Source: CAYXDO01 sp964463485
GTDB taxonomy: Bacteria > Myxococcota > Kuafuiibacteriia > Kuafuiibacteriales > Kuafuiibacteriaceae
Reading direction: 5' to 3'
Length of the DNA stretch: 22,442 nucleotides
NCBI GenBank assembly: GCA_964463485.1
Contig: CAYXDO010000174.1
Location: 1-22,442, forward strand
Position numbers and translations under genes: made by a program. Every line of letters starts with the position of its first letter. Position 1 is the first letter of the stretch. Under the pieces are notes generated by a model that did not search any database, was not told the DNA's origin, and saw only the letters and a program-made list of their open reading frames with translations. Shown piece by piece: positions 1 to 8,297 of the stretch.

Positions 1-52
1 CTCCGAATCAGAACTCCGAATCAGAACTCCGAATCAGAACTCCGAATCAGAA
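1..52. repeat. 13-bp tandem repeat, four perfect copies
   Basis: The unit CTCCGAATCAGAA is repeated four times without a mismatch, starting at the first base of the window, so the array probably continues upstream. Read on the minus strand the unit is GATTCGGAGTTCT, closely related to the GAYTCGGAGGTCW unit that ends the window at 22353-22442. The two arrays are therefore in inverted orientation. There are no spacers, so it is not a CRISPR array. It is non-coding: the minus-strand reading places TGA in the unit. Confidence 0.95.
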
Positions 53-240
53 CTCACAGCCGAGTACTTCGAGCCGTATGAAGCTGGGGAGCCGACAGCT
101 TGGTCCTCAACTACGATGTTCACAGAGCGCTTCTCCGAGCAGCGCCGACGGCGATGATCGGGTCGCCCTTTTTCCGACCCTTGTGGGCCTGATCCGCGCG
201 TAAATCGTGCCCATGTACCCGCGTACTACCTCCACAGTTC

Positions 241-282
241 GGCGACGGGCGAGGGCGACGGCAACGAACGGCAACGGCAACG
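241..282. repeat. GGCAAC/GGCGAC hexanucleotide microsatellite
   Basis: This is an imperfect run of GGCGAC, GGCAAC and AACG units. The same mix of units occurs in a longer run at 15901-16001, so the two loci share a simple-repeat type. It lies in non-coding DNA. Confidence 0.75.
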
Positions 283-404
283 CTGGACCGCACTCCTTGC
301 GTTCACCGGCGATCCGGTCCCGGGTCCAGGTCGTCAAGGGTGTGATGTCGGTCCCGGCAGGCGGGTCGGTTGACACGATTGTGGATCTGTGGTGCCTGTC
401 GCCC

Positions 405-422
405 TCCCGGGTCGACCCGGGA
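405..422. promoter_or_regulatory. Perfect 18-bp palindrome upstream of lipoprotein gene
   Basis: TCCCGGGTCGACCCGGGA is its own reverse complement. It ends 8 bp before the AGGAGG ribosome binding site (431-436) of the gene starting at 442. Position and symmetry suit a dimeric-regulator operator, or a hairpin in the 5' leader that could limit translation. Function is inferred only from position. Confidence 0.4.
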
Positions 423-441
423 CCCCGGACAGGAGGAAGCC

Positions 442-933
442 GTGAATCGATTCGTCGTCTCGAGTGGACTTGTACTACTGGTCGCATGTGGAGGGACTGA
501 GGCTGTAAACCCAGAGCTCGTGGCCTTGCCTGACGGCGTGCGGGTGGAGATGATCAACGAGGACGACGGCACCGCTACGCTCGTGCTCGCCGCCGCCTCA
601 GTCACCAGGGATACGGACTTGTACCTCAACGCCGTGTTCGTGGGGAGTCCCCCTTTGGGATGTACATCTGACCTCACGAACTCGTGCGGCATGCTCACGG
701 CCGGAGTGGGCACCCTCGTGATCTACGGCCTGTGCAGGGGAACCTGGGACTTCACCGGCATGGGCCTGTACCTGAGCGCCGATCAGACGTGCAGCGGCGG
801 CCAAGCGGCGACGTGCACGGGCGTGACGGGTGTGAATCTTGGGACGAGTCCGACCACCATCCCGGTCGACTGCACGAGCATCACGGCAGGGGCCGTGACA
901 CTGGATGTCACATGCACGGGGCCGGACTGTTGA
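442..933 (+). CDS. Small Cys-rich lipoprotein (paralogue of the 4199-4711 gene)
   Basis: I do not recognise a named family. The GTG start at 442 has a clear AGGAGG site (431-436); the frame is open further upstream but without support. The 163-residue product begins with a basic residue and a hydrophobic stretch ending in the lipobox LVAC|GG, so it should be a lipidated, exported protein. The mature part is small, with regularly spaced cysteines (PLGC, SCGML, GLC, TC, TC, DC, TC, DC) that may form disulfides. It aligns along its whole length with the minus-strand protein at 4199-4711; shared blocks include ACGGTE, LPDGVR, DDGTATLVL, AGVGT, CTS and TLDV. It is the first gene of a probable three-gene operon with a PPC lipoprotein and a porin-like barrel. 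The role is unknown, presumably at the cell surface. Confidence 0.85.
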   Translation: MNRFVVSSGLVLLVACGGTEAVNPELVALPDGVRVEMINEDDGTATLVLAAASVTRDTDLYLNAVFVGSPPLGCTSDLTNSCGMLTAGVGTLVIYGLCRGTWDFTGMGLYLSADQTCSGGQAATCTGVTGVNLGTSPTTIPVDCTSITAGAVTLDVTCTGPDC

Positions 934-949
934 CTTTCCAGCCTCTCTC

Positions 950-2920
950 GTGCCGGCGCGGTTGAAGCTCGTTCGCTGCCCGCGTCCATGGGCCGTCATT
1001 CTCTCCCTGCTGGGCTCGACCTGCCTGCCGCGCGCAGACGTGCGCCCCTGCGTGGGCAACGAGGACTGCCGTGCCGGGGAGCGTTGCGTTCTCGTCGTCG
1101 AGGTACCCCCGCGGGGGCTGTGTGGGGTTCGGAACGATGCCGGGGCGGAGCCCCCTGATGCGGGAGTGCCTCTGGCGCCGAGGAGCGTCTGGCAGGAGCG
1201 CGAGGAGCCTCCGGTTCGAACCAACGACGAGCTCGCCGAGACCGTCGTGGCCGCGAGTGAGTTCGCCATCGACGGCGTGCTCGGCCCCTACGACGGCTTG
1301 TCGGAGGACGTCGACCGCTACCTCGTGTTGCTCAGCGCGAACAAGTTCTACCTGCTGTCAGTCACATCCTCGATCGCGATCGACGTCGAATTGACCTCGC
1401 CGGCCGGAAGGAGGGTCCTTGCAGGCGCGACGGAGCGGGAGCTCTACACGCCCTTCGAGACCTCGTGGGTCGCAGAGGTCTCGGCGCCCTCTCGTCGTGA
1501 GGCCCGCTATCGGTTGGTGTTCGAACAAGTGAACCCGGTGGTGAGGCCCGGGTCCGACGACGGGACGTATGAGCTCCATGCCGGGCGTGGGGTCGGCGTC
1601 GTGCGCTTCGACCTCCCGGCCGCCGGAGTCATCACGGCAGAGACTCTCGCAGAGCGGCTGCCGACACCGAGCCCGGCCACGACGTTTCTTCATCTCCGCC
1701 CGTTCCCCGCGAAGAAGGGGCAGGAGGTGATCTCGGGCGCGCTAGCCGCTGGGAGCGTCCGGGATCGGCGGCTGGCCGTTGCGCTCGAGCCCGGTACGTA
1801 CCAACTCGTCGCGGACGCCGAGGAGGCGGCCTCGGTTCAGGCGCCTTTCTCCGTGCATGCCCGCCTGACGGACGGGCACTCGGAGCTCGAGCCCAACGAC
1901 GTTTCGGCGAACGCTTCGGCCTTCCTCCCTCCGGTCGACGCACGGCTCGGGACCGCCACCAGCACCCGCGACGTCGATCTGTATCAATTTCGGGCCCGGC
2001 GAGGTGAGCTCTTGTCGTTCGTCGTGGCGGGTACGGGCGCCCTCCCTGCCCTGACCGTTCGGGCGTCGGACTTCGTTCTGCGCCAGCCCAACGCCGCCGG
2101 CGAGGGCGTCGCTGCCCTTCGGGACGTCATGATCGAGCGCGACGGTCTGGTCGAGGTCGGCGTCGGCGGGCGTGTGGGTAGCCTGGGTACTCTCGGTGCT
2201 CTGTATCGCCTGGAGATCGAGGCCGCGCGAAGGTACCCCGTCGCACTCGGCAGGCTCGGCCCGGAGCGCGCCAGCGTCGAAGTGACCGGTCGCCTGAGCG
2301 TCGCCGGCGACAAGAGTTGGTATCGGTTCGGCGTCGAGGGCGAGACCCGCCTCGTCTCCATCGACGTCGAGCGTCTGGTCGGGTTCGAACCCGAGTTGCG
2401 GGTCTTTCGAAGCGACGGCGTGACTTCGTACCGTGGAATCGTCCGGCCGCCCGCGCCTCACTTCTTCGAGCCGGGGGATGAGTGGTTATCGGTGACGTCC
2501 GCGGAGGGCTCCGCGAGCGATGAGTACCGGCTGCGGCTGTCGACTCAGGAGACCTTGGGCGAGGTCGAGCCGAATTCCCGAGCGATACCCATGCTCGTCG
2601 CGCTCCCCGCGGCCTTGGTGGGCCGGCTCGACGGCATGGACGAAGACGCTTACGCGTTCGAGCTCCAAGCGTCCCGCTGTGTCGAGCTGCAGACGATCCA
2701 GACCAGCCCAGCGACCCACGAAACGGGTCCAAACACGACCCTCTCCGTCTTTGACGCCGCGGGCGTCATCGTCGGCGAGAGCGACGACCACGACGGGATT
2801 CGCTACTCCCGGCTGAGCGCGCTCGTGCTCGGTCCGGGTCCGTTCGTGGCGATCGTTCGAGCTGCGGATCCAGGCGGTGAGTACGCGTTGGTGATCCAGG
2901 AAGTCGGCTGCGGTCGGTGA
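950..2920 (+). CDS. Secreted lipoprotein with PPC-type beta-sandwich repeats
   Basis: About 656 residues. The GTG at 950 gives a short N-terminus, a hydrophobic stretch and a lipobox-like LGSTC (Cys near residue 25). TTG at 962 gives an even tidier signal peptide, and ATG at 905 would overlap the previous gene; none has a strong ribosome site, so the start is uncertain. After the lipobox is a small four-Cys module (C-x5-C-x5-C-x11-C, residues 34-58). Then come repeated domains of the bacterial pre-peptidase C-terminal (PPC) type, recognised by 'EPND/EPNS' openings followed by D-x-D-x-Y-x-F strands, near residues 92-185, 305-400 and 535-650. Such domains are usually extracellular accessory or binding modules; no catalytic domain is seen. 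It starts 16 bp after the upstream lipoprotein gene, and its stop overlaps the next start (GTGA), indicating translational coupling. Confidence 0.8.
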   Translation: MPARLKLVRCPRPWAVILSLLGSTCLPRADVRPCVGNEDCRAGERCVLVVEVPPRGLCGVRNDAGAEPPDAGVPLAPRSVWQEREEPPVRTNDELAETVVAASEFAIDGVLGPYDGLSEDVDRYLVLLSANKFYLLSVTSSIAIDVELTSPAGRRVLAGATERELYTPFETSWVAEVSAPSRREARYRLVFEQVNPVVRPGSDDGTYELHAGRGVGVVRFDLPAAGVITAETLAERLPTPSPATTFLHLRPFPAKKGQEVISGALAAGSVRDRRLAVALEPGTYQLVADAEEAASVQAPFSVHARLTDGHSELEPNDVSANASAFLPPVDARLGTATSTRDVDLYQFRARRGELLSFVVAGTGALPALTVRASDFVLRQPNAAGEGVAALRDVMIERDGLVEVGVGGRVGSLGTLGALYRLEIEAARRYPVALGRLGPERASVEVTGRLSVAGDKSWYRFGVEGETRLVSIDVERLVGFEPELRVFRSDGVTSYRGIVRPPAPHFFEPGDEWLSVTSAEGSASDEYRLRLSTQETLGEVEPNSRAIPMLVALPAALVGRLDGMDEDAYAFELQASRCVELQTIQTSPATHETGPNTTLSVFDAAGVIVGESDDHDGIRYSRLSALVLGPGPFVAIVRAADPGGEYALVIQEVGCGR

Positions 2921-4107
2921 GTCTGCGGTCCGAAGGCTCGGTGGGTGGGTCTATGCTCGTCGGCCTCCTGAGTCTGGTCGGGGCTCGAACCGTGGACGCG
3001 AGCGGGACCGCAACGGTCAGCGCTCCCCTCGAAGGGCTCCCCGATCGCGAAGCCGATGACGGGCCCGTTGTGGCCGGCTTCATCCAGGCGGGCGCCCAGT
3101 GGGTTCCTGGGCAAGGGGCGCCGAGCTTCACGATCGATGAGATCGAGCTGCGCTTCGAGAAGGCGTGGCGGGCGATCGGCACGGGTCACGCCGAGCTCCA
3201 GCTCCGCGAGGCGGACCAGAGGTGGGTTCGTCAGAATCGGCGCTCGCTCGGCATCGACGAGCTGCTCGACGAGGTCTGGGTATCGGTTGACCACTGGAAT
3301 GACCTTGGCTTTCGTGCGCGCCTCGGCCGCGCTGCGATGCCGTTTGGCGTCGAGCCCACGGACGGTCCCGGGTCATTGACGTACTCGCGGTCGTGGACCG
3401 TGGAGGTCGGGAGGCCGTCTCTCGGGACTGGGCTGTTCCTCGAGTACGCGCGTCAGGTGCTCGACGCCTCCTTATTCGTCGTCAACGGCTGGGATGCGCT
3501 CGTCGACCAAGCCACGTCGATGTCGATCGGCGGGCGGTTCGGCTTGCGGTTCGCGGGCGACCGACTGCGGCTCGGCGCGTCGTACCTGGGCGGGCAGGAG
3601 CCTGTTCCCAGACGGGTGGAAGAGGGAGCGACTCTCGAGACTCTCCGCCACTTCGTCGACCTCGACTTCGCCGTCGCGACGGAGCTCCTCGACGTGCGCC
3701 TCGAGCTTGCGTGGTCGCGCCACGCCCGCGCGAGTCAGGTCGTGCAGGATCGCGTGGCCCAGTGGCTCTCCTTCGTCGGGCTCGTACGCTATGCACCGAC
3801 GGGCTCGCTCGCTTTCACGGTCCGCTTCGAGCACGCCGACGATGCCGAGGCCGCGTGGTTTCCGAACGCGCGACCCCAGCTCCTGTTCACCCCGACGGCG
3901 ACCGACTCGACCGCCGCGCAGCTCACCGTCGAGGCCGTGACCTTCCATGCGCGGCTCGCGCTCTCGCAAGAAGTCAAGGTGACGTTGGAGTACCGGGGTG
4001 ACTTCCAGCCGAGGGCCGGTGACGTCGCGGTGTTTCCGGCCGCGGAAGGCCCCCGGACCACCCGTCACCTCGTCGCCCTTGGTTTTCTGGTCGAACTGAC
4101 GAAGTGA
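2917..4107 (+). CDS. Porin-like outer-membrane beta-barrel protein
   Basis: 396 residues from the GTG at 2917, which overlaps the preceding stop (GTGA). ATG at 2953 is an alternative that starts directly at the signal peptide (MLVGLLSLVGARTVDASG). The mature protein has many short alternating polar/hydrophobic strands with Asp/Arg-rich turns, for example FRARLGRAAMPFGVEP, YSRSWTVEVGRPSLGTGLFLEYA and LRLGASYLGGQ. The run 'SR.....GRPSLGTGLFLEYA' recalls phosphate-selective porin (OprO/OprP-like) proteins, but I cannot name a substrate. The C-terminus is strand-like (LVALGFLVEL) but ends in LTK rather than the aromatic residue usual for Bam substrates. As third gene of the operon it probably forms an outer-membrane unit with the two lipoproteins. 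Confidence 0.75.
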   Translation: MSLRSEGSVGGSMLVGLLSLVGARTVDASGTATVSAPLEGLPDREADDGPVVAGFIQAGAQWVPGQGAPSFTIDEIELRFEKAWRAIGTGHAELQLREADQRWVRQNRRSLGIDELLDEVWVSVDHWNDLGFRARLGRAAMPFGVEPTDGPGSLTYSRSWTVEVGRPSLGTGLFLEYARQVLDASLFVVNGWDALVDQATSMSIGGRFGLRFAGDRLRLGASYLGGQEPVPRRVEEGATLETLRHFVDLDFAVATELLDVRLELAWSRHARASQVVQDRVAQWLSFVGLVRYAPTGSLAFTVRFEHADDAEAAWFPNARPQLLFTPTATDSTAAQLTVEAVTFHARLALSQEVKVTLEYRGDFQPRAGDVAVFPAAEGPRTTRHLVALGFLVELTK

Positions 4108-4120
4108 TGACTTACTTGCG

Positions 4121-4144
4121 GAGTGCATCAAGGCGAGTGCACTC
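4121..4144. terminator. Hairpin between convergent genes
   Basis: GAGTGCA (4121-4127) pairs with TGCACTC (4138-4144) across a 10-base loop, in the 91-bp gap between the converging ends of the porin-like gene and the small lipoprotein gene. There is no T-tract on either side, so intrinsic termination is only a guess. Confidence 0.35.
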
Positions 4145-4198
4145 AGTTCCGTTCGGCGGAGCCTGGAATTCAGGCGTCGAGAAGGACCGACGAGAGAC

Positions 4199-4711
4199 TC
4201 AGCACCCGTTGCCGGAGCACGCGACGTCAAGGGTCGTGTCGCCGCCTTCGACGCTGGTGCATGTCACCGGAACGTTGTTGGCTGCCGATACGATCGCTTG
4301 TGCCAAGATGTCGGTACACGGCGCGAATTCCGTCTGCGGAGTGCACGTGCCGGTCGCGCTGCTGAAGAGCGACATGTCGGTGAAACTCCAGTCGCCGATG
4401 CAAAGCCCGAACGCCACGTAGGTTCCGACGCCTGCCGCGAGGGTCGTGCAGATCGGGACTCCGACCGCAGATTCAATCACGCGGTTACAACCCAATTGGG
4501 GCGGAGGGTTCGTCATGGCACCGAGCACACTGAAGTCCATGTCGTACGAAACCGAGGCCGCATGGAGGACCAAGGTCGCGGTGCCGTCGTCCGCCTCGAT
4601 CATCTCTCCCCGGACCCCATCTGGGAGGCCGACGAGTTGAGGGTCGACGACCTCGGTGCCGCCGCAGGCGGCGAGAAGTCCGATTCCGATCGAGCAGAAA
4701 GTTCTCTTCAT
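4199..4711 (-). CDS. Small Cys-rich lipoprotein (paralogue of the 442-933 gene)
   Basis: 170 residues from ATG at 4711, preceded on the minus strand by a GGAGGAA ribosome site; a longer open frame to 4810 is Arg-rich and unlikely. The N-terminus MKRTFCSIGIGLLAAC is a lipoprotein signal with lipobox LAAC. The mature chain carries the same blocks and cysteine spacing as the 442-933 product, roughly half the residues being identical by eye. The differences are concentrated in the middle and in an insertion before the second cysteine pair. The two paralogues face each other across the PPC/porin pair, consistent with an old inverted duplication. The gene follows a LuxR-type regulator gene on the same strand, 117 bp away. 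Function unknown. Confidence 0.85.
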   Translation of the reverse strand: MKRTFCSIGIGLLAACGGTEVVDPQLVGLPDGVRGEMIEADDGTATLVLHAASVSYDMDFSVLGAMTNPPPQLGCNRVIESAVGVPICTTLAAGVGTYVAFGLCIGDWSFTDMSLFSSATGTCTPQTEFAPCTDILAQAIVSAANNVPVTCTSVEGGDTTLDVACSGNGC

Positions 4712-4802
4712 GATCCGATTCCTCCGAGCTTTTCGCGGTCGCGAGCGGCGCGCTCGCTCTGCATTGCAGCGCGCACGATGCGCGCCCTCGGTGGCGTCGG
4801 CT

Positions 4803-4818
4803 TCCACCAAATGGTGGA
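4803..4818 (-). terminator. Short hairpin after the LuxR-type gene
   Basis: TCCACC and GGTGGA flank a four-base loop, 10 bp past the stop codon of the regulator gene. It lacks a downstream T-run, so it may be a weak attenuator or processing site between two same-strand genes rather than a full terminator. Confidence 0.35.
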
Positions 4819-4828
4819 GAGGCCCGAC

Positions 4829-5491
4829 TTACGGGCCGAGCGCTCCGGAGCCGAGGCCAAGCAGGAGCCGCACCAACGACGCCTGGCGGTCGGTGCTCGT
4901 CTTTTTGTACACGGAGAGGAGGTGAGTTCGGACCGTAGCGTAGGACGAGCTCATGATCGAGCCGATCTGCCGGGGAGAGTGGCCGTCGGCGAGCAGGAGC
5001 GCGATGCGCGCCTCGACCGGTGTCAGCCCGTACACGGCTTGGATCAGGCCGTCGTTCGGCATCGAGGGGCCCTCCTCCGGATCGACGAGGTAGCCGATCG
5101 TGCTGACTACGGGCCCCGAGGGCGTCAGCGTGGCTTCGTGCGTCGGGACGAGGACCAGCCCAAGCGGCGCGCGGCCGTCCCGGTCGAGCGAATAGGTCTC
5201 AGACCCTCGCAGCAGGGTCATTTGTTTGAGCCTCGACGCGAGCGAGCCCGAGGCGCAATCGAGCGGGCCGATCGTTCGAAGGGCCCGGTGGGCCATGCTG
5301 TTGCCGTGGATGATCCCGCCGTCACTTCCAAAGAACAGGACCCCGATCGACATCGCGTCGAGCGCCTGGACCAATGCGTTTCCAAGCGTGGACGATCCAT
5401 GCACCAGAGAGCTCCAACCTGGGCACCCCTGCGGGATCATCCGAGCTCGCCTGCCGCAAGGCGCCATGGTGACGAGTTCGGTGGCCGCCAT
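4829..5491 (-). CDS. LuxR-type transcriptional regulator with PAS-like sensor region
   Basis: 220 residues from ATG at 5491; the frame stays open to 5695, but the extra part is basic and low-complexity, so I use the internal start. No strong ribosome site is seen. Residues about 25-145 form a PAS-like sensor segment (LDAMSIGVLFFGSDGGIIHGNSMAHRAL is the typical 'accidental note' stretch, given here only as position 44-71). Residues 154-212 are a LuxR/GerE helix-turn-helix: LTPVEARIALLLADGHS, then RQIG, then TVRTHL and a final helix. There is no receiver domain, so it probably responds to a ligand or partner through the PAS-like part. It sits between a propeller-like lipoprotein gene and the small Cys-rich lipoprotein gene on the same strand and may control one or both. 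Confidence 0.8.
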   Translation of the reverse strand: MAATELVTMAPCGRRARMIPQGCPGWSSLVHGSSTLGNALVQALDAMSIGVLFFGSDGGIIHGNSMAHRALRTIGPLDCASGSLASRLKQMTLLRGSETYSLDRDGRAPLGLVLVPTHEATLTPSGPVVSTIGYLVDPEEGPSMPNDGLIQAVYGLTPVEARIALLLADGHSPRQIGSIMSSSYATVRTHLLSVYKKTSTDRQASLVRLLLGLGSGALGP

Positions 5492-5728
5492 CGGCAAGAC
5501 GACTAGCACGCCTCCCGGCCACGAACGTGCGCGGGTGGAAGATTCAAATTTCTCCGTGCTCACGGATCTTGGGGTTAGGACGGGTATGCTACGACGTTGG
5601 CCATGAGCACTGCGACGCCTCGCCCCAGGCCGCACAGGCAAACCTACTTTTCTCGAGGACTTGATCGTCACTGGGTTTGGTTTTGCCACCAGCACCGCCG
5701 TCGCCTGGCTCTCGCCCCGACGATCGAC
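5492..5728. other. Intergenic region upstream of the LuxR-type gene
   Basis: 237 bp between two minus-strand genes. A short AT-rich patch (around 5546-5556) could belong to a promoter for the regulator gene. Nothing else is recognised. Confidence 0.3.
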
Positions 5729-7090
5729 TCAGTCCGCCGGCAGGATGACGATCTGAGTTGGATCGGCGGGCTGCATCCGGTCTCGCGCGTAGCCCGCGAG
5801 TTGGTCACCCCAGGGTTGCAGGTCGGCGATCCCGACCCCGTTTACGGACTCGAGGTCGCAAAACTCACCATTCACGAACTGGCCGACGAACCCACGGGCG
5901 CCTGCGAAGATGAACCCTCGGCGCGTGGGCGCGATGCCGCGGACGAGCAGCCGGAACTTGCTGTCCGGGAGGCGAACGAACTCTCTGCCGTCGAGGTGAC
6001 TCATGACTCCTCCGGTGTCGGCCACGATGAGTCCGAGCTCCGGCGTCCACCCGAGCGACGAAGGCGCACCCGGGACGGCCAGGTCCGCGCGGGTGGTGAG
6101 CTCCCGACCGTCCCAGAAAGCGACCTCGGGGGTCAGGGGGGTCGAGGCGACGACGCCGCCTGGCGTGACGAGGACGGAGCAGTCCGTGACGTGCTCGCCG
6201 TCGACGGGAAATCTGTAAAGCTCGACCCAACCGTCGGTGCTCCATCGCTCGAAGACCCCGTCCGAAGTCACCGCGAACAGGTCCTCAGCGGAGGCGGCGA
6301 GCTCTCGGATGCGGATTGTAGGCGGAATGGAACCCACGGGCTCGAAGCTGACCGAGCCGAGCTCATGGCGCGCGCGCCAAATCGTACTCGTACCCACGAC
6401 CATCAGGAATCGGTTCGGCTGATTCGGAGCCCCGGCGGCGACTCGATTTCGCTTCCCCGTTTCGGGCAGCTGAATGAGTTGCGGCTCGTGGTCTCTAGAA
6501 ATCAAGAAGGCCCGATCGGTCTCGGTGACCGACTCGTCGGGCTCCATGACGAGGAAGAGGACGTCCTCGTCGAAGGCCGCCATGCTCGAGGGGAAGAGTC
6601 TCGTCGAGACATTGATGCGCTCGACCTGGTGTTCGGTGATGCCGCAGGCAGGGGGCGGGGCCCGAAGCTCGTAACGGAATCGTTCGAGCTCGTTGTCGGT
6701 CGAGGCGCTCTGCCACGTCAGGTTCGAGCCGGAGAGCACGAATCGGTCGGTCGGACCTTGTTCTCCAAGCGTCGTCGTGATCAGCGCTCCAACGGGCGCG
6801 GCCGTCAGCTGGTCGTCGAACAGTTGTAGCTCCTCGGCCGTCTGCTCGAAGCCAAGTGCGATGTGTGCCGTGGACTCAGCAGTGGCGATGACTGAAAGGA
6901 GGTTCTGCGTGGGGCGGGGTTGGACCCGGGTGGCGCGGATCCGCCCGCTTTCGGTGGCGCCGACGACGACTGTGCTCACCGAGGGCGAAAACGCTGGCCA
7001 TTCCAGCAAGACCGAAGGGTCGGCGCAGGCAAAGATCGACGTCGTAGCGCCAAGGAGCCGAACCTCCCAGGCTCTCCCGCGGGCACGCAC
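5729..7090 (-). CDS. Beta-propeller-like secreted lipoprotein, function unknown
   Basis: About 453 residues from GTG at 7090. That start gives RARGRAWEVRLLGATTSIFAC, a basic stretch, hydrophobic stretch and plausible lipobox (IFAC); a start further up to 7228 adds only Arg-rich sequence. No clear ribosome site is present, though a TTG within the signal is preceded by GGGAGG. The chain is mostly short beta-strands with repeated 'G-x-W/F-x-R/D' and 'D-G-R' turns (FERWSTDGWVELYRF, VAFWDGRELTTR, MSHLDGREFVRL, GQFVNGEF), as in six- to eight-bladed propellers built from irregular repeats. No catalytic residues are apparent. Proteins of this kind are common in myxobacterial secretomes. A divergent gene begins 319 bp away. 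Confidence 0.7.
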   Translation of the reverse strand: MRARGRAWEVRLLGATTSIFACADPSVLLEWPAFSPSVSTVVVGATESGRIRATRVQPRPTQNLLSVIATAESTAHIALGFEQTAEELQLFDDQLTAAPVGALITTTLGEQGPTDRFVLSGSNLTWQSASTDNELERFRYELRAPPPACGITEHQVERINVSTRLFPSSMAAFDEDVLFLVMEPDESVTETDRAFLISRDHEPQLIQLPETGKRNRVAAGAPNQPNRFLMVVGTSTIWRARHELGSVSFEPVGSIPPTIRIRELAASAEDLFAVTSDGVFERWSTDGWVELYRFPVDGEHVTDCSVLVTPGGVVASTPLTPEVAFWDGRELTTRADLAVPGAPSSLGWTPELGLIVADTGGVMSHLDGREFVRLPDSKFRLLVRGIAPTRRGFIFAGARGFVGQFVNGEFCDLESVNGVGIADLQPWGDQLAGYARDRMQPADPTQIVILPAD

Positions 7091-7409
7091 GCGAAGTCGA
7101 GTACCAGCCGGGGTCAAGCACGACAAGCGGCAAGTCCGAGCTCGAAAGGATGGACTCACTCTGCCTGCCGTCGTGCGTCTGCGCGTGCGACAGGATGAGC
7201 TCACTCCTCTCGGTTGCGCAGGGCTCACCGCGGCGCGTGCATGAAATCACAACACCGGTGTGCTCCGGCAAATCCTGAGAGCTATCGAGTACGAAGACAC
7301 TCAGCGCGACAACAAGGTCTCGAGGTGCGCGAAGTGCGCACGAGTCCCATCTTCGACCTCCGGAACCTGAGCGGGCTGCGCCGAGAAGCCCCTATCGCCA
7401 AAGAGGACA
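7091..7409. other. Divergent intergenic region
   Basis: 319 bp between the start of the propeller-like lipoprotein gene (-) and the start of the tail-anchored protein gene (+). It should hold both promoters, but I cannot pick convincing -10/-35 pairs. The minus-strand frame is open through about 7271 without homology that I recognise. Confidence 0.3.
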
Positions 7410-8204
7410 GTGGCGTATGGTTCACCTATCGGGCGTTCACGCAAAGAGCCGCGCGAATCGGGGGTCCCGCAGGGCCGGCCCGGTTCAGCTCCCGGCCTCA
7501 ACTTGTTTCCTGACGAGGAGCTCTTTGGCGCGGATCTCGAGGACGGTCGCCCAGAGCGAGAAGGACCGCCCGTGCGCCCGTCCGAGCCCGCGCCGACTCG
7601 CGTCGACTTCGTGGCTGCGGGGGACCCAGGCTCGCTGGACCCCGACATCGTGGACCCGCAACCGTTGCTCGACCGAGCTTCCGAGCCCCCTCCGACTCGG
7701 GTTGAATCTTTCGAACCTTGGTTCGAGCCACGAGTCTCCGAGCCCAAGCCACTCGAACCGTTGGAGCTATTCCCTCCGATGGCGCCGCGCGATTCCGAGG
7801 CGCCCGCGACGCGATTCGACCCGAGGATCGATTTCGCGATGAATCCGGTTTCGCTTCAGGAGGTCCCTAGCATCTACGGTCCCCGGCCTGCGCCGTTGGC
7901 CGAGCCCCTCGCCGACAGAGCTGGACGGCGGCCCAGGGACGACTCCGAGGCGTTGGCCATCGAGCTGATCGCTCGCCATCGGTCGATCTCGACACTCGGA
8001 CTGCGAGCTCCCGAAGACCTTGGGGTGCAGCAACCCATGCCCACGCCCAACCCGAGTCTCACGCCGACCGTCGTGCCGGTGGGAGCTGAGTCCGTAGAGA
8101 TCCCTGGAATTGGTTCCCGTCTCCGAGGGGGATGGTTATGGGTGGTCGTGTGGGTGAGTGCGGCGGTGCTCGTGGGCGCGGTCGCCGTGCTTCTCGCGCG
8201 ATGA
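7410..8204 (+). CDS. Proline-rich tail-anchored membrane protein with TRxD/E motif repeats
   Basis: 264 residues from GTG at 7410, preceded by AAGAGG at short spacing. No family is recognised. Residues 1-230 are rich in Pro, Glu, Asp and Arg and probably disordered. Three similar motifs stand out: SEPAPTRVD, SEPPPTRVE and SEAPATRFD, each a threonine with an acidic residue at +3, the spacing preferred by FHA domains when the threonine is phosphorylated. The C-terminus is a single strong transmembrane helix (WLWVVVWVSAAVLVGAVAVL) followed by two residues, so the protein is tail-anchored with the disordered part in the cytoplasm. It could be a scaffold or kinase substrate. The gene is followed by a copy of the interspersed repeat. 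Confidence 0.65.
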   Translation: MAYGSPIGRSRKEPRESGVPQGRPGSAPGLNLFPDEELFGADLEDGRPEREGPPVRPSEPAPTRVDFVAAGDPGSLDPDIVDPQPLLDRASEPPPTRVESFEPWFEPRVSEPKPLEPLELFPPMAPRDSEAPATRFDPRIDFAMNPVSLQEVPSIYGPRPAPLAEPLADRAGRRPRDDSEALAIELIARHRSISTLGLRAPEDLGVQQPMPTPNPSLTPTVVPVGAESVEIPGIGSRLRGGWLWVVVWVSAAVLVGAVAVLLAR

Positions 8205-8297
8205 CTCGGCCCAACCTACGAGGACGGCCACGGAGCCCGATTTCAAAGGCCATCGGAGGCCGACTCGACCCGGTAATTCATTCTTCGACGGACCCCG

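Larger units (their letters stand above)
53..441. other. Non-coding leader region upstream of the first operon
   Basis: I find no convincing gene here; the open frames are short, Arg/Pro/Ser-rich and overlap each other. It holds a weak hairpin (GGGTCG 160-165 with CGACCC 175-180), a GGCAAC-type microsatellite, an isolated TTGACA at 370-375 with no good -10 box at 17 bp, and a perfect palindrome just ahead of the first gene. Confidence 0.5.

Noticed and set aside
4298..5506. Long plus-strand open frame (402 codons)
   Set aside because: It is antisense to the lipoprotein and LuxR-type genes, is extremely Arg/Asp/Glu-rich with no fold pattern, and arises from high GC.
5597..6829. Long plus-strand open frame (410 codons)
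   Set aside because: It is antisense to the propeller-like lipoprotein gene, which has a lipobox and regular strand pattern; the plus frame has neither.
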